The notes: generated by a model not told the origin, from the sequence alone. 53,665 bases of DNA from Cellulomonas iranensis NBRC 101100 = JCM 18110 (GCF_001552375.1 NZ_BCRB01000022.1:1-53665); one strand, 5' to 3'; positions 1 to 9,688 are shown, numbered from the stretch's first letter. Numbers and translations are program-made.

Positions 1-1371
1 CGCGAGCGCGGCCGGCAGCGTCGGGTCGTCGACCGCGTCGGCCGCGCGCCCCGCGAGCAGCGCGCCGAGCACGCCCGCGAGCACGTCACCCGCCCCCGCG
101 GTCGCGAGCCACGCGGGCGCGTCGGCCTGCGCGTACACCGCGCCGTGCGCACCGACGACCACGGTCGTCGCGCCCTTGAGCAGCACGGTCGCCCCCGTGA
201 GCTCGTGCGCGCGACGCGCGTGCGCGAGCGGTGCCGCCTCGACGTCGGCCCGGTCGACGGCCGCGCCCCGCGCGGACAGCAGCGTCGCGAGCTCGCCCGC
301 GTGCGGCGTCAGCACGACGTGCGGCGGCACGCGGTCCGGCAGCAGGTCGAGCGCGCCCGCGTCGACGGCCGCCGGCTCGTCGTGCGCGAGCGCGTGCACC
401 AGCGCGTCGCGGGCGCGGGCCCGCTGCGCGTCGTCGTCGGGCGCGACGCCCGGCCCGACGACCCACGCCTGCACGCGCCCCTCCCCCACCACGACCTCGG
501 GGTGCGCCGCGAGCACCTGCGAGCCGGCCGACCCGACGTACCGCACCATGCCGACGCCGGCCCGCAGCGCACCGCCGGAAGCGAGGACCGCCGCGCCCGG
601 GTACCGGTCCGAGCCGGCCACGACGCCCAGCACGCCGCGCGCGTACTTGTGGGACGTCCGCCCCGGCACCGGCCACAGCGCGGCGACGTCGGCGCCCGCG
701 AGCCGTGCGACGGCCGGCGCACCCGCGAGGTCGAGGCCGAGGTCGACGACCTCGACGCGCCCCGCCGCGTCGGCCGCCGGCGGCAGCAGGAGCGCGGGCT
801 TGCACGCGCCGAACGTCACCGTGACGTCGGCCTGCGCCACGGCACCGGTGCGCGTGCCGTCGTCGACGCCCACGCCCGACGGCACGTCGACCGCCACGAC
901 CACCGGCCGCGCGGCGGCGGCCGCGAGCGCACCGACCAGGCGCGCACCCGGCCCGCGCACACCGCCCCGTCCACCGATGCCCAGCAGCCCGTCGAGCACC
1001 ACGTCGGCCGCGAGCACCGTGCCCGCGAGCGCGTCCGCCGCCGCGTCGTCGTGCGCCGGGACGACCCGGCCGTGCGCGGCCCGCAGCGCCGCGAGACCGT
1101 CGCCGTGCACGCGCGGCGACGCGAGGACGGCCGTGACGCGCGCACCGCGGCGCGCGAGCCGCGCACCCGCGTGCAGCGTGTCGCCGCCGTTGTTGCCGGG
1201 GCCCACGAGCAGCACCACGTGCGCGCCGCCGACGCGCCCGCGCACGTCCCGCAGGACGTGCGCGACGTGCGTCGCGAGACCGAAGGCGGCGCGGTCCATG
1301 AGCGGCACGCCGGCCGCGAGCAGGGGTTCCTCGGCCGCGCGCACGGCGGCGGCGTCCCACGAGAGCAGCAC
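1..1371 (-). CDS. nnr: Bifunctional NAD(P)H-hydrate epimerase / ADP-dependent NAD(P)H-hydrate dehydratase, C-terminus cut by window edge
   Basis: Repairs damaged NAD(P)HX in the cytosol: the N-terminal half epimerises the hydrate and the C-terminal half dehydrates it using ADP. The 457 visible residues show a YjeF_N-type domain with the nucleotide loop GPGNNGGDTLHAG, then a ribokinase-like dehydratase domain with LTPHAGEL, KGATTVV and the ATAGAGDVLAGVLGALLAG anion-hole/Asp motif. Usual length is about 480-520 residues, so little is missing. The GTG at 1371 gives a normal start (VLLSWDAAAVRAAEEPLL) and lies 6 nt after a -10-like CAGGAT, so the mRNA may be leaderless. It is divergent from the LLM oxidoreductase. 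The long opposite-strand ORFs here are coding shadows. Confidence 0.93.
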   Translation of the reverse strand, partial: MLLSWDAAAVRAAEEPLLAAGVPLMDRAAFGLATHVAHVLRDVRGRVGGAHVVLLVGPGNNGGDTLHAGARLARRGARVTAVLASPRVHGDGLAALRAAHGRVVPAHDDAAADALAGTVLAADVVLDGLLGIGGRGGVRGPGARLVGALAAAAARPVVVAVDVPSGVGVDDGTRTGAVAQADVTVTFGACKPALLLPPAADAAGRVEVVDLGLDLAGAPAVARLAGADVAALWPVPGRTSHKYARGVLGVVAGSDRYPGAAVLASGGALRAGVGMVRYVGSAGSQVLAAHPEVVVGEGRVQAWVVGPGVAPDDDAQRARARDALVHALAHDEPAAVDAGALDLLPDRVPPHVVLTPHAGELATLLSARGAAVDRADVEAAPLAHARRAHELTGATVLLKGATTVVVGAHGAVYAQADAPAWLATAGAGDVLAGVLGALLAGRAADAVDDPTLPAALA

Positions 1372-1377
1372 CCGCCC

Positions 1378-1383
1378 ATCCTG
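1378..1383 (-). promoter_or_regulatory. Possible leaderless -10 element for nnr
   Basis: The minus strand reads CAGGAT (nAnnnT), then 6 nt, then the GTG start of nnr. This spacing would start the transcript at the start codon. No convincing -35 is visible. Confidence 0.4.
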
Positions 1384-1477
1384 CCCGGGCCCGCGCGCGG
1401 GCGCGACGCGCGCGCACGTCGCGGGGGCCTGTTGCACGGGCTCGCCGCGCCACCCGGACGCGCGCCCGACCCGCGGG

Positions 1478-1483
1478 TAGCGT
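1478..1483 (+). promoter_or_regulatory. Leaderless -10 element for the LLM oxidoreductase
   Basis: TAGCGT matches TANNNT and is followed by 7 nt and then the ATG at 1491. This spacing places the transcript start at or next to the start codon, the known actinobacterial leaderless arrangement. It favours ATG 1491 over the in-frame GTG at 1482, which lies inside the hexamer. Confidence 0.55.
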
Positions 1484-1490
1484 GCGAGGC

Positions 1491-2477
1491 ATGCGCTTCG
1501 GACTCTTCATCCCCCAGGGCTGGCGGCAGGACCTCACGGGCATCGACGCCCGCGACCACTGGAAGGTCATGCACGGCCTCGCGTCGTGGGCCGACGACGG
1601 CGACGCCTTCGAGTCGATCTGGGTCTACGACCACTTCCACGCCGTGCCCGAGCCCAACGGCGAGGCCACGCACGAGGCCTGGAGCCTCATCAACGCGTTC
1701 GCGGCGTCGACGTCGCGCGTGCGGCTCGGCCAGATGTGCACGTGCATGGCCTACCGCAACCCCGCGTACCTCGCGAAGGTCGCCACCACCGCGGACGTCA
1801 TCTCGGGCGGCCGCGTCGAGATGGGCATCGGCGCCGGCTGGTACGAGCACGAGTGGCGCGCCTACGGCTACGGGTTCCCGCGCGCCGGCGAGCGCATCGC
1901 GATGCTCGACGAGGGCGTGCAGATCTTCAAGCAGATGTGGACCAACGGCACCGCGACGCTCGACGGCACGCACTACCAGGTCGACGGCGCGCAGCTCTCG
2001 CCGCTGCCGCTGCAGGTCGACGGTCCGCCGCTGTGGATCGCGGGCGGCGGCGAGAAGAAGACGCTGCGCATCGCGGCCGAGCACGCGCAGTACACGAACT
2101 TCGACGGGTCGCCCGAGGGCTTCGCGCACAAGTCCGAGATCCTGCGCGGGCACTGCGAGGCCATCGGCCGCAACTTCGACGAGATCACGCGGTCGGCCAA
2201 CTACAACGTCGTCATCGGCGCGACGCAGGCCGAGGTCGACGACCGCGTCGCGTGGGTCGAGGAGCACTACGCGAACACGGTGCCCGACAAGGCCCCCGAG
2301 GTCGCCGAGCAGTTCCGCAGCGGCCCGCTCGTCGGCACGCCCGAGCAGATCGTCGAGACCCTGCGCGAGCTGCAGGGCCTGGGCATGACGTACGCCATCA
2401 CGTACTTCGCCGAGGCCGCGTACGACCGGTCGGGCATCGAGCTCTTCGCCCGCGAGGTCGTGCCGCACCTGCGCTGA
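1491..2477 (+). CDS. LLM-class F420-dependent oxidoreductase
   Basis: Luciferase-like (alpha/beta)8 barrel oxidoreductase of 328 residues, the usual size. The N-terminus MRFGLFIPQGWRQDL is the first barrel strand; the central GRVEMGIGAGWYEHEW matches the LLM family signature for flavin/F420-dependent members, and the C-terminal part has GTPEQIVETLREL. Family knowledge suggests hydride transfer with coenzyme F420, but the substrate cannot be read from the sequence. It stands alone, divergent from nnr and convergent with acpS (23 bp apart). ATG 1491 was chosen because a TANNNT element sits 7 nt upstream; an in-frame GTG at 1482 would add three residues. Confidence 0.9.
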   Translation: MRFGLFIPQGWRQDLTGIDARDHWKVMHGLASWADDGDAFESIWVYDHFHAVPEPNGEATHEAWSLINAFAASTSRVRLGQMCTCMAYRNPAYLAKVATTADVISGGRVEMGIGAGWYEHEWRAYGYGFPRAGERIAMLDEGVQIFKQMWTNGTATLDGTHYQVDGAQLSPLPLQVDGPPLWIAGGGEKKTLRIAAEHAQYTNFDGSPEGFAHKSEILRGHCEAIGRNFDEITRSANYNVVIGATQAEVDDRVAWVEEHYANTVPDKAPEVAEQFRSGPLVGTPEQIVETLRELQGLGMTYAITYFAEAAYDRSGIELFAREVVPHLR

Positions 2478-2500
2478 GCGCGCGCCGGGCGCGACGTCGG

Positions 2501-2857
2501 TCAGACGTCGCGCTCGGCCACGACCATCGCCGACGCGATGCCCGCGTCGTGCGAGATCGACAGGTGGAACCGCGCGACGCCCAGCGCGTCGGCACGTGCC
2601 GCGACCGTGCCCGTGACCTCGACGACCGGCTGCGCGCCGATCACGCGCCGCACGGTCGCGTCCTGCCAGCTCATCCCCGGGGGCGCGCCCAGCGCCTTCG
2701 CGATCGCCTCCTTGGCCGCGAACCGCGCGGCCAGGGAGGCGTCCGGCAGGTCCCGCTCGGCGGGCGTGAACAGCCGCTCGCGCAGCTGCGGCACGCGCGC
2801 GAGCGTCGCCATGAACCGCGCGACGTCGACGACGTCGATCCCGACGCCGACGATCAC
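2501..2857 (-). CDS. acpS: Holo-[acyl-carrier-protein] synthase (4'-phosphopantetheinyl transferase)
   Basis: Transfers 4'-phosphopantetheine from CoA to the conserved serine of acyl carrier protein, activating fatty-acid synthesis. The 118-residue length is normal. Seen: the N-terminal [13 protein letters not shown] strand with the metal-binding Asp, [14 protein letters not shown] with the catalytic Glu and Lys, and the C-terminal [13 protein letters not shown]. It starts with GTG 31 nt after the end of glmS on the same strand, so the two are probably co-transcribed. It converges with the LLM oxidoreductase. CoA for this enzyme is made by the pathway that coaA, 2 kb away, begins. Confidence 0.95.
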   Translation of the reverse strand: MIVGVGIDVVDVARFMATLARVPQLRERLFTPAERDLPDASLAARFAAKEAIAKALGAPPGMSWQDATVRRVIGAQPVVEVTGTVAARADALGVARFHLSISHDAGIASAMVVAERDV

Positions 2858-2888
2858 GACGCGCCCCGCGCGCCCCCGCGGGCGCGGC

Positions 2889-4745
2889 TCACTCGACCGT
2901 GACGGACTTGGCCAGGTTGCGCGGCTGGTCCACGTCCAGCCCCTTGGCGGTCGCCAGCTCGCACGCGAACACCTGCAGCGGGACGACCGTCAGCAGCGGT
3001 GCGAGCAGCGTCGGGCACTGCGGCACCGAGAACACCTCGTCGGCGTACGGGCGCACCGCCTCGTCGCCGTCCTCGGCGATGACGATCGTGCGGGCGCCGC
3101 GCGCGCGGATCTCCTGGATGTTCGAGACCACCTTGGAGTGCAGCGAGTGCCGGCCCCGCGGCGACGGCACCACGACGAACACGGGCTGCCCCGGCTCGAT
3201 CAGCGCGATCGGACCGTGCTTGAGCTCGCCGGCCGCGAACCCCTCGGCGTGGATGTACGCGAGCTCCTTGAGCTTGAGCGCACCCTCGAGCGCGATCGGG
3301 TAGCCGACGTGCCGACCGAGGAACAGGACCGACTGCGTGTCCGCCATCCACCGGGCGATCTCACGCACGCGGCCCGAGCGGTCCAGGACCTCCTGGATCT
3401 TGTCGGGCATCGCGCGCAGCTCCTCGAGCGTCGACGCGATCTCGTCCGGGAACTTGTTGCCGCGCAGCTGCGCGAGGAACAGACCCAGCAGGTAGGCGGC
3501 GGTGATCTGCGACAGGAACGCCTTGGTCGAGGCGACGGCGATCTCCGGGCCGGCGTGCGTGTAGAGCACCGCGTCGGACTCGCGCGGGATCGTCGAGCCG
3601 TGCGTGTTGACGATCGCGAGCGTCGTCGCGCCCTGCTCGCGCGCGTGCCGCACGGCCATGAGCGTGTCCATCGTCTCGCCGGACTGCGAGATGGCGACCA
3701 CGAGGGTGCGCTCGTCGACGACCGGGTCGCGGTAGCGGAACTCGTGCGCGAGCTCGACCTCCACGGGGATGCGGCACCAGTGCTCGATCGCGTACTTCGC
3801 GACGTGGCCGGCGTACGCCGCCGTCCCGCACGCGACGACCACGATCTTGTCGACGGCGCGCAGCACGGCCTCGTCGATCCGCAGCTCGTCGAGGACCAGG
3901 TGCCCGGCCGCGTCGGTGCGGCCCAGCAGCGTGTCCGCGACCGCGTGCGGCTGGTCGTGGATCTCCTTGTCCATGAAGGAGCCGAACCCGCCCTTCTCGG
4001 CGGCCTCGGTGTCCCAGTCGACCCGGAACGGCGTCGCCTCGACCGGGTTCCCGTCGAGGTCGGTCACGGTGACCGAGGTCGGCGTGATCGTCACGACCTG
4101 GTCCTGCCCGAGCTCCAGGGCGTCACGGGTCGAGCCGATGAAGGCCGCGACGTCCGAGCCGAGGAAGTTCTCGCCGTCGCCCAGCCCCACGACGAGCGGC
4201 GAGTCGTGCCGCGCGCCGACCACCGTGTCCGGCGCGTCCGCGTGCACCGCGAGCAGCGTGAACGTCCCCTCGAGCCGACGCGACACCGTGGTCAGCGCGG
4301 CGGTCAGGTCCTGCGAGCGCGCGTGCTCGCGCGCCACGAGGTGCGCGACCACCTCGGTGTCGGTCTCCGACGCGAACTCGACGCCGTCCGCGACGAGCTC
4401 GGCCTTGAGCGTGGCGAAGTTCTCGACGATGCCGTTGTGGATGACCGCGACGTCGCCCGAGACGTGCGGGTGCGCGTTCGCGTCGGTCGGGCCGCCGTGC
4501 GTCGCCCAGCGCGTGTGCCCGATCGCCGCCGTCGCCGGCGGCAGCGGGTGCGTGTCCAGCTCGGCCACGAGGTTCGCGAGCTTGCCGGCCTTCTTCGCGG
4601 TGGCGAGGCGCCCCCCGGGCACCACGAGAGCGACACCGGCGGAGTCGTACCCGCGGTACTCCAGCCGCCGCAGCCCCTCGAGGACCACCTCGAGGGGGCG
4701 CTCGCTGGCCCCCGCTCCACCCACGTAACCGACGATTCCGCACAT
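2889..4745 (-). CDS. glmS: Glutamine--fructose-6-phosphate aminotransferase (isomerizing)
   Basis: Makes glucosamine-6-phosphate from fructose-6-P and glutamine, the first step toward UDP-GlcNAc and peptidoglycan. The 618 residues begin MCGIVGYVG, with Cys2 as the class-II glutamine amidotransferase nucleophile. [19 protein letters not shown] and HNGIVENF complete that domain. Two SIS sugar-isomerase domains follow (SQSGETMDT and [19 protein letters not shown]), ending in [10 protein letters not shown] much longer upstream reading frame exists, but homology starts at this ATG, which has TAGGAT 7 nt upstream. glmM, the next enzyme of the pathway, is 3.5 kb away on the same strand. Confidence 0.98.
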   Translation of the reverse strand: MCGIVGYVGGAGASERPLEVVLEGLRRLEYRGYDSAGVALVVPGGRLATAKKAGKLANLVAELDTHPLPPATAAIGHTRWATHGGPTDANAHPHVSGDVAVIHNGIVENFATLKAELVADGVEFASETDTEVVAHLVAREHARSQDLTAALTTVSRRLEGTFTLLAVHADAPDTVVGARHDSPLVVGLGDGENFLGSDVAAFIGSTRDALELGQDQVVTITPTSVTVTDLDGNPVEATPFRVDWDTEAAEKGGFGSFMDKEIHDQPHAVADTLLGRTDAAGHLVLDELRIDEAVLRAVDKIVVVACGTAAYAGHVAKYAIEHWCRIPVEVELAHEFRYRDPVVDERTLVVAISQSGETMDTLMAVRHAREQGATTLAIVNTHGSTIPRESDAVLYTHAGPEIAVASTKAFLSQITAAYLLGLFLAQLRGNKFPDEIASTLEELRAMPDKIQEVLDRSGRVREIARWMADTQSVLFLGRHVGYPIALEGALKLKELAYIHAEGFAAGELKHGPIALIEPGQPVFVVVPSPRGRHSLHSKVVSNIQEIRARGARTIVIAEDGDEAVRPYADEVFSVPQCPTLLAPLLTVVPLQVFACELATAKGLDVDQPRNLAKSVTVE

Positions 4746-4752
4746 GCGCCCG

Positions 4753-4758
4753 ATCCTA
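4753..4758 (-). promoter_or_regulatory. Leaderless -10 element for glmS
   Basis: The minus strand reads TAGGAT, then 7 nt, then the glmS ATG, which implies a transcript beginning at the start codon. No glmS ribozyme or riboswitch could therefore fit in a leader, and none is seen. Confidence 0.5.
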
Positions 4759-4852
4759 GTGGGCACCCCGGCGCACGCCCGGCCGGGTGACGCGTGACAC
4801 CCGTCGCGCCCGCGCCGCACCGCGCCGTGCGCGGCACGGGCCCGCGATGCGC

Positions 4853-4858
4853 GATGAT
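4853..4858 (+). promoter_or_regulatory. Possible leaderless -10 element for coaA
   Basis: GATGAT (nAnnnT) is followed by 7 nt and then GTG 4866. This weak match was used to prefer that start for coaA. Confidence 0.3.
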
Positions 4859-4865
4859 CGTCGTC

Positions 4866-5813
4866 GTGCCGTCCCTGGTCCCCGCCACGCCCTACGTCGA
4901 CCTCGACCGCGACGCCTGGACCCGGTTGTCCGCCTCGACGCCCCTGCCGCTCACCGACGCCGACGTCGACCGGCTGCGCGGCCTCGGCGACCCGATCGAC
5001 CTCGCGGAGGTCGACGCGACGTACCGGCCGCTGTCCCGCCTGCTCGACCTGTACATCCAGGCCACGCAGGGTCTGCACGGCGCGACCAGCACGTTCCTCC
5101 ACGAGGACGTGGGCCGCACGCCGTACGTCATCGGCGTCGCGGGCTCCGTCGCGGTCGGCAAGTCCACGACCGCCCGCATCCTGCGCGAGCTCATCGCGCG
5201 CTGGCCCGCCACGCCGCGCGTCGAGCTCGTGACCACGGACGGCTTCCTGCACCCCAACGCCGAGCTCGAGCGCCGCGGTCTGCTGCAGCGCAAAGGCTTC
5301 CCGGAGTCGTACGACCGCCGCGCGCTGCTGCGTTTCGTGTCGAAGGTCAAGGCCGGACGCCCCGAGGTCGCGGTGCCCGTCTACGACCACCTCACGTACG
5401 ACATCGTGCCCGGCGCCGAGGTCGTCGTGCGGCAGCCCGACGTGCTCATCGTCGAGGGGCTCAACGTGCTCCAGCCCGCGCGCCCGACGCTCGAGGGCAC
5501 GTCGAACCTCGCCCTGAGCGACTTCTTCGACTTCTCGATCTACGTCGACGCCCGCACGTCGGACGTCAAGCAGTGGTACGTCGACCGGTTCCTCTCGCTG
5601 CGCCGCACCGCGTTCGCGCAGCCCGCGTCGTACTTCCACCGGTACGCGTCGCTGTCGGACGAGGAGGCGATCGACCGCGCCGAGAGCATCTGGGACTCGA
5701 TCAACGCGCCCAACCTCGAGCAGAACATCCTGCCGACGCGCAGCCGGGCCACGCTCGTCCTCACCAAGGGGCCCGACCACACGGTGCAGCGCGTGCGGCT
5801 CCGCAAGATCTGA
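4866..5813 (+). CDS. coaA: Type I pantothenate kinase
   Basis: Phosphorylates pantothenate, the first committed step of CoA synthesis. The P-loop is [18 protein letters not shown], followed by [43 protein letters not shown] and IVEGLNVLQ. The C-terminus is [19 protein letters not shown]. All are family signatures, and 315 residues matches the usual 310-316. GTG 4866 is preferred because homologues begin near [10 protein letters not shown] and a -10-like hexamer sits 7 nt upstream. ATG 4854 would add four residues, and a more distant start at 4794 looks too long. It is divergent from glmS. Confidence 0.95.
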   Translation: MPSLVPATPYVDLDRDAWTRLSASTPLPLTDADVDRLRGLGDPIDLAEVDATYRPLSRLLDLYIQATQGLHGATSTFLHEDVGRTPYVIGVAGSVAVGKSTTARILRELIARWPATPRVELVTTDGFLHPNAELERRGLLQRKGFPESYDRRALLRFVSKVKAGRPEVAVPVYDHLTYDIVPGAEVVVRQPDVLIVEGLNVLQPARPTLEGTSNLALSDFFDFSIYVDARTSDVKQWYVDRFLSLRRTAFAQPASYFHRYASLSDEEAIDRAESIWDSINAPNLEQNILPTRSRATLVLTKGPDHTVQRVRLRKI

Positions 5814-5838
5814 CGCGCCCGCGCCCGTCAGGCGCGCG

Positions 5839-6408
5839 TCACGGCGCCGAGGCCTGCGCCGTGACGGGCTGCGCGAGCGCCACGGGGTGCTCGGTGCGCT
5901 CCACGACCTCGAGGGTCCCGAGCGCGGCGGGGATGCCGTCGGCGCCGTCGCACGCCACGTCCGCCGGCAGCAGCACCGCGGCGCCCATCGCGTCGACGAG
6001 CCACACCTGCGGGACGACGGCGTCGTCCGGGCACTCGCGCGGGGTGCGCGTGCCGTCGACCTCCCCGAGCAGGTCGTCCAGGTCCCCCTCGAGGCGCGTG
6101 GCGGTCACCGACCACCACGTGCCCGCGGAGTCGCGCAGGGGGTCGCCGCGGTCGCACACGAGCACGCTGTCGGCGACGAACCCGGCCGGGGGCAGGCCGC
6201 GCGTCGTGGCCTGCGGCGCCGTGGTCCGCAGGCTCGCGTCGAGCTCGAGACCGAGGGCGTCGAGCACGCCCGGGTCGAGGCACCCCGCGTCCGTGCGGAC
6301 CTCGGCGGGCGGTACCGCCGCGTCCTCGGCCGAGGGCGCGTCGGTCGCGCAGGCCGCGGCGGCGAGCAGCACGGCGACGGCCGTCACCGCACGTCGCGCT
6401 GCTCGCAC
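5839..6408 (-). CDS. Putative secreted lipoprotein of unknown function
   Basis: The 189-residue protein has an Arg-rich start (MRAARR), a hydrophobic stretch and the lipobox AAAC at about residue 19, followed by an Ala/Pro/acidic linker. A lipid-anchored extracytoplasmic protein is therefore likely. The mature part has three further cysteines (GCLDPG, LVCDRGDP, RECPDD) plus one in VACDGAD, which could form disulfides. No known domain was recognised. The GTG start is preceded by a purine-rich ribosome-binding site (GGAGGGTGGGCAG). It lies downstream of dedA on the same strand with a 220-bp gap containing two palindromes, so it may have its own promoter. Confidence 0.7.
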   Translation of the reverse strand: MRAARRAVTAVAVLLAAAACATDAPSAEDAAVPPAEVRTDAGCLDPGVLDALGLELDASLRTTAPQATTRGLPPAGFVADSVLVCDRGDPLRDSAGTWWSVTATRLEGDLDDLLGEVDGTRTPRECPDDAVVPQVWLVDAMGAAVLLPADVACDGADGIPAALGTLEVVERTEHPVALAQPVTAQASAP

Positions 6409-6489
6409 CTGCCCACCCTCCGTCGTCCTGCCGGTCCCCGGGCACGACGGTCAGGACCCCGGCGGTGCCGGGGCCTCGCGGGAGCGGGG

Positions 6490-6511
6490 AGGACGACGTC
6501 GACGTCGTCCT
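6490..6511. repeat. 22-bp perfect palindrome upstream of the lipoprotein gene
   Basis: AGGACGACGTCGACGTCGTCCT is self-complementary over 22 bp; its central GACGTCGACGTC is itself repetitive. It lies 82-103 bp upstream of the lipoprotein GTG and just downstream of a TACGCT hexamer (minus strand, 6519-6524). It could be an operator or a 5' RNA hairpin. Confidence 0.5.
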
Positions 6512-6596
6512 GCGTTCGAGCGTAAGCCGCTCCGGGAGGCCGATCGCCGTCACCCGGTCGGCCGATACCGGATCGTTGTCACACGTCCCACATCGT

Positions 6597-6613
6597 GAGG
6601 TCATCGTGACCTC
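6597..6613. repeat. Short inverted repeat after dedA
   Basis: GAGGTCA-TCG-TGACCTC is a perfect 7-bp stem with a 3-nt loop, starting 16 nt past the dedA stop. It is either a weak terminator of dedA or an operator for the lipoprotein gene downstream. Confidence 0.35.
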
Positions 6614-6628
6614 GACAACGGGCGAGGG

Positions 6629-7324
6629 TCAGGCCGCGGACCCCTCGGGCCGTGTCGCCGGCTCGGTGCCGGTGCCGAGCGTCGCCGGCCGCGGCGCCGC
6701 GGCGAGCGGCGTCACGGGTGCGCTCGGCGGCAGCGGGTCGTCGAGCCGCAGCCACCGGCGCAACGCCCAGTCGACGGCGAGCCCGACCACGAACCCGCCC
6801 ACCACGCCGACCGCCACGCCCACGAGCGGCGAGTGCCCGAGCACCGCACCCGTGCCGATCCCGATGAGCGTCGAGTACCCCGCCCAGGTGACGGCCGCGA
6901 TGGCCGTGAGCAGCACGAAGCGCCGACGACGCAGGCCCAGGGCCCCCGCCGTCATGTTCACGGCGACGCGCCCCACGGGGATGTAGCGCGCGGCGATGAC
7001 GAACGACGCGGAACGGGTCCGCAGCGCGCGCTCCGCCCAGTCCAGGACGGCCTGGCCGCGCCGCCCCCGGAACACGCGCAGCCGCCGGACGTGCACCGCG
7101 GTGCCGATCTGGTAGGCGACCTGGTCGCCGACGAACGCGCCGAGCGCGGCGACCGCGACCACGATCCACAGCGCCGGCGACCCCGTCGACACCGACAGGG
7201 ACGCGAGCGCGATGACCACCGACTCGCTCGGGACCGGCGGGAAGAACCCGTCGACCACCGAGAACGCGAACAGCACGACGAAGATCCACGGCGAGGCCGC
7301 CAGCTCCAGCGCCCACTCCAGCAC
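6629..7324 (-). CDS. DedA-family (SNARE-associated) membrane protein
   Basis: Integral membrane protein of 231 residues in the DedA superfamily, whose members are implicated in lipid-carrier transport and envelope homeostasis. Visible signatures are FFPPVPSESVVI near residue 30, GDQVAYQIG near residue 65, and the conserved Arg-bearing segment ARYIPVGRVAVNMTAGALG. Hydrophobic helices follow at about residues 130-190. The C-terminal 45 residues are Pro/Ala/Thr-rich and look disordered. The GTG start at 7324 has a GGGGAG Shine-Dalgarno. It is the same strand as def, 194 bp downstream of it. Confidence 0.88.
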   Translation of the reverse strand: MLEWALELAASPWIFVVLFAFSVVDGFFPPVPSESVVIALASLSVSTGSPALWIVVAVAALGAFVGDQVAYQIGTAVHVRRLRVFRGRRGQAVLDWAERALRTRSASFVIAARYIPVGRVAVNMTAGALGLRRRRFVLLTAIAAVTWAGYSTLIGIGTGAVLGHSPLVGVAVGVVGGFVVGLAVDWALRRWLRLDDPLPPSAPVTPLAAAPRPATLGTGTEPATRPEGSAA

Positions 7325-7518
7325 GTGATCTCCCCTCGCCCGCCCACCCCCCGGTGGGGCGACGTCACCACGCTAGGCCGGGGTCGGGTCCGGGCACATC
7401 GGGATAGCCCCCGAATCAGCCCTGAGCGACCCCGATCTCCTCCCCCGGGACTCACCCCCCGCCCCCGCGTCTCCGTCGCAGGGCGGAGGCGCGACGCCCT
7501 GCGCGGTGCCCGGCGCGG

Positions 7519-8211
7519 TCACCGCTGCGGCGCGGTGTCCTCCGGGGTCCCGTCCGGCAACCCGAACCCGAGGGCGCGCGCGGCGGCGCGCGGCACGGGC
7601 TCCGTCCCCCAGTGTGCACCCCAGGCGTCCGTCGCGGACAGCGAGCGCGGGTCCGCGCGGTCGAGGTACAGCGTGCCGTGCAGGTGGTCGGTCTCGTGCT
7701 GCGCGATGCGCGCGGGCCACCCCGTGAGCACCTCGTCGAGCGCCCGCCCCGTCTCGTCGGCGCCCGTGAGGCGGACGCGGCGGGGCCGGGCGACGACGGC
7801 CTGGTAGCCCTCGACGCTGAGGCAGCCCTCGTAGAACGCGACGACGTCGTCGCCCTCGGGCGCGTACCGCGGGTTCACCAGCACGCGGTACGCGACCGCG
7901 GGACGCTCGCGCACGCGCGCGATCTCGTCGTCCCCCGGCCCGGGGTCCTCGACCACCGCGAGGGCGAGGGGGAGCCCGATCTGCGGGGCGGCGAGCCCGA
8001 CACCGGGCGCGGCGCGCATCGTGCGGTGCATGACGCCGAGCAGCTCGTGCAGCTCGGCGTCGTCGACCTGCCCGTCGAACGGCACGGCCACCGACCGCAG
8101 GACGGGGTGCCCGGCCTGCACGATCGGCGCCACCGCGTCCGGCCCCGCCTCGCGGACGGCGTCGAGCAGCCGGCGCACGTGGTCCCGCACCCAGCCGTCG
8201 ACGTCGCGCAC
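7519..8211 (-). CDS. def: Peptide deformylase
   Basis: Removes the N-formyl group from nascent proteins in the cytosol. All three family motifs are present: GVGLAAPQIG (motif 1), EGCLS with the metal-binding Cys (motif 2) and QHETDHLHG with HExxH (motif 3). The 230-residue length is slightly long because of an N-terminal helix (VRDHVRRLLDAVREAG) and a C-terminal tail after LSATDAWGAHWG, typical of the actinobacterial type. The start is GTG 8211, chosen because GGGGGAGG sits 4 nt upstream; a longer frame exists in the shadow of glmM. It follows glmM by 29 nt, consistent with one operon. Confidence 0.95.
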   Translation of the reverse strand: MRDVDGWVRDHVRRLLDAVREAGPDAVAPIVQAGHPVLRSVAVPFDGQVDDAELHELLGVMHRTMRAAPGVGLAAPQIGLPLALAVVEDPGPGDDEIARVRERPAVAYRVLVNPRYAPEGDDVVAFYEGCLSVEGYQAVVARPRRVRLTGADETGRALDEVLTGWPARIAQHETDHLHGTLYLDRADPRSLSATDAWGAHWGTEPVPRAAARALGFGLPDGTPEDTAPQR

Positions 8212-8240
8212 CGCGCCTCCCCCGGTCGTCACGACGCCCG

Positions 8241-9587
8241 CTACAGCGAGAGCCGCTCGCGCACGACCGCGGCCAGGTCGTGCGCCGTCTCGTCGGCCTC
8301 CTCCTGCGTCGCCGCCTCGACCATGACGCGGACGAGCGGCTCGGTGCCCGAGGCGCGCAGCAGCACGCGTCCCGTGTCGCCGAGCAACTTCTCGGCGGCG
8401 GACACCGCCTCGACGAGCACGACGTCGTCCGTGCGCGTGCGGTCGACGCCCGGCACGTTGACGAGCGTCTGCGGCAGCCGCTGCACGACCGACGCGAGGT
8501 CGGCGAGCGTCCGACCGGTCTCGACCACACGGGCCGCGAGCTGCAGCGCCGTGAGCAGGCCGTCGCCGGTCGTCGCGTGGGCCGCGACGATGATGTGACC
8601 GGACTGCTCGCCGCCGAGCCCGAAGCCGCCCGCGCGCATCGCCTCGAGCACGTACCGGTCGCCGACCCCGGTGACGACGGTCGCGATGCCGGCGTCGCGC
8701 ATCGCGAGCCGCAGGCCGAGGTTGCTCATCACCGTGGTGACGAGCGTGTCGTGCGGGAGTGCTCCCCGGTCGCGCAGCGCGATCGCGAGGATCCCCATGA
8801 TCTGGTCGCCGTCGACCAGCACGCCCTCCGCGTCGACGGCCAGGCAGCGGTCCGCGTCGCCGTCGAACGCGACGCCCAGGTCGGCGTGCGCCGCCACGAC
8901 CGCCGCCTGCAGCTGCTCGGGGTGCGTCGAGCCGCAGGCCTCGTTGATGTTGCGCCCGTCGGGCGACGCGTTGATGACGACGACGTCGGCGCCCGCCTCG
9001 CGCAGCGCCGCCGGGCCGACCTCGGAGGCCGCACCGTTGGCGCAGTCGACGACGATGCGCAGGCCGTCGAGCCGCACGCCGATCGTCGCGACGAGGTGGT
9101 CGACGTACTGCTGGCCGGCGAGGCTCTGGTCGGTGCGGATGCGACCGACCGCGGCGCCGAGCGGCCGCTCCCACGCCTCGCCGAGGCGCGCCTCGATGGC
9201 GGCCTCGACCTCGTCGTCGAGCTTGTGGCCGCCGCTCGCGAGGAACTTGATCCCGTTGTCGGGCATCGGGTTGTGCGAGGCCGACAGCACGACGCCCAGG
9301 TCGACGCCGCGCGCGGCCGTCAGGTAGGCGATCGCGGGCGTGGGCAGCACGCCGACGTTGTCGACGTCGACGCCCGCGGACGCCAGGCCGGCGGCGACGG
9401 CGGCGGACAGGAACTCGCCCGAGGCGCGCGGGTCACGGCCGATCACGGCGCGCGGGCGGTGCCCCTCGAACGCGCCCTGCGACCCGAGCACGTGCGCCGC
9501 GGCGACGGACACGTCGAGCGCGACCTCCGCCGTGACGTCGCGGTTCGCGAGCCCTCGCACGCCGTCCGTGCCGAACAACCGACCCAT
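8241..9587 (-). CDS. glmM: Phosphoglucosamine mutase
   Basis: Converts glucosamine-6-P to glucosamine-1-P on the way to UDP-GlcNAc. The 448 residues start [15 protein letters not shown]. The phosphoserine loop is [15 protein letters not shown] with Ser104, the metal loop is FDGDADRC, the sugar-binding loop is GGEQSGHII, and the phosphate-binding C-terminal loop is [13 protein letters not shown]. The family usually has 440-450 residues. ATG 9587 has AAGGAGT upstream. It lies 101 bp downstream of the rpsI terminator hairpin and upstream of def. It works in the same pathway as glmS at 2889-4745. Confidence 0.98.
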   Translation of the reverse strand: MGRLFGTDGVRGLANRDVTAEVALDVSVAAAHVLGSQGAFEGHRPRAVIGRDPRASGEFLSAAVAAGLASAGVDVDNVGVLPTPAIAYLTAARGVDLGVVLSASHNPMPDNGIKFLASGGHKLDDEVEAAIEARLGEAWERPLGAAVGRIRTDQSLAGQQYVDHLVATIGVRLDGLRIVVDCANGAASEVGPAALREAGADVVVINASPDGRNINEACGSTHPEQLQAAVVAAHADLGVAFDGDADRCLAVDAEGVLVDGDQIMGILAIALRDRGALPHDTLVTTVMSNLGLRLAMRDAGIATVVTGVGDRYVLEAMRAGGFGLGGEQSGHIIVAAHATTGDGLLTALQLAARVVETGRTLADLASVVQRLPQTLVNVPGVDRTRTDDVVLVEAVSAAEKLLGDTGRVLLRASGTEPLVRVMVEAATQEEADETAHDLAAVVRERLSL

Positions 9588-9688
9588 CACCCGACTCCTT
9601 CGCCCGACGCGCCCGGTCCTGCCGCGCGGCGTCGTGTCGTTCCTCCTGCGTCGCGGCCGGTGACGGCGGCGACCTGCCTTGACATGCC

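Noticed and set aside
86..1570. Long ORFs on both strands over nnr (plus strand 145-2388 and minus strand 86-1570)
   Set aside because: Arg/Ala/Gly-rich translations without motifs; they are out-of-frame shadows of nnr and the LLM gene, as expected at this GC content.
4746..4853. glmS-type ribozyme or riboswitch
   Set aside because: The glmS -10 lies 7 nt from its ATG, leaving no leader to contain one.
4746..5780. Upstream extension of the glmS frame to 963 residues
   Set aside because: GlmS needs Cys2 right after Met (MCGIVGY); the upstream part is antisense to coaA and low complexity.
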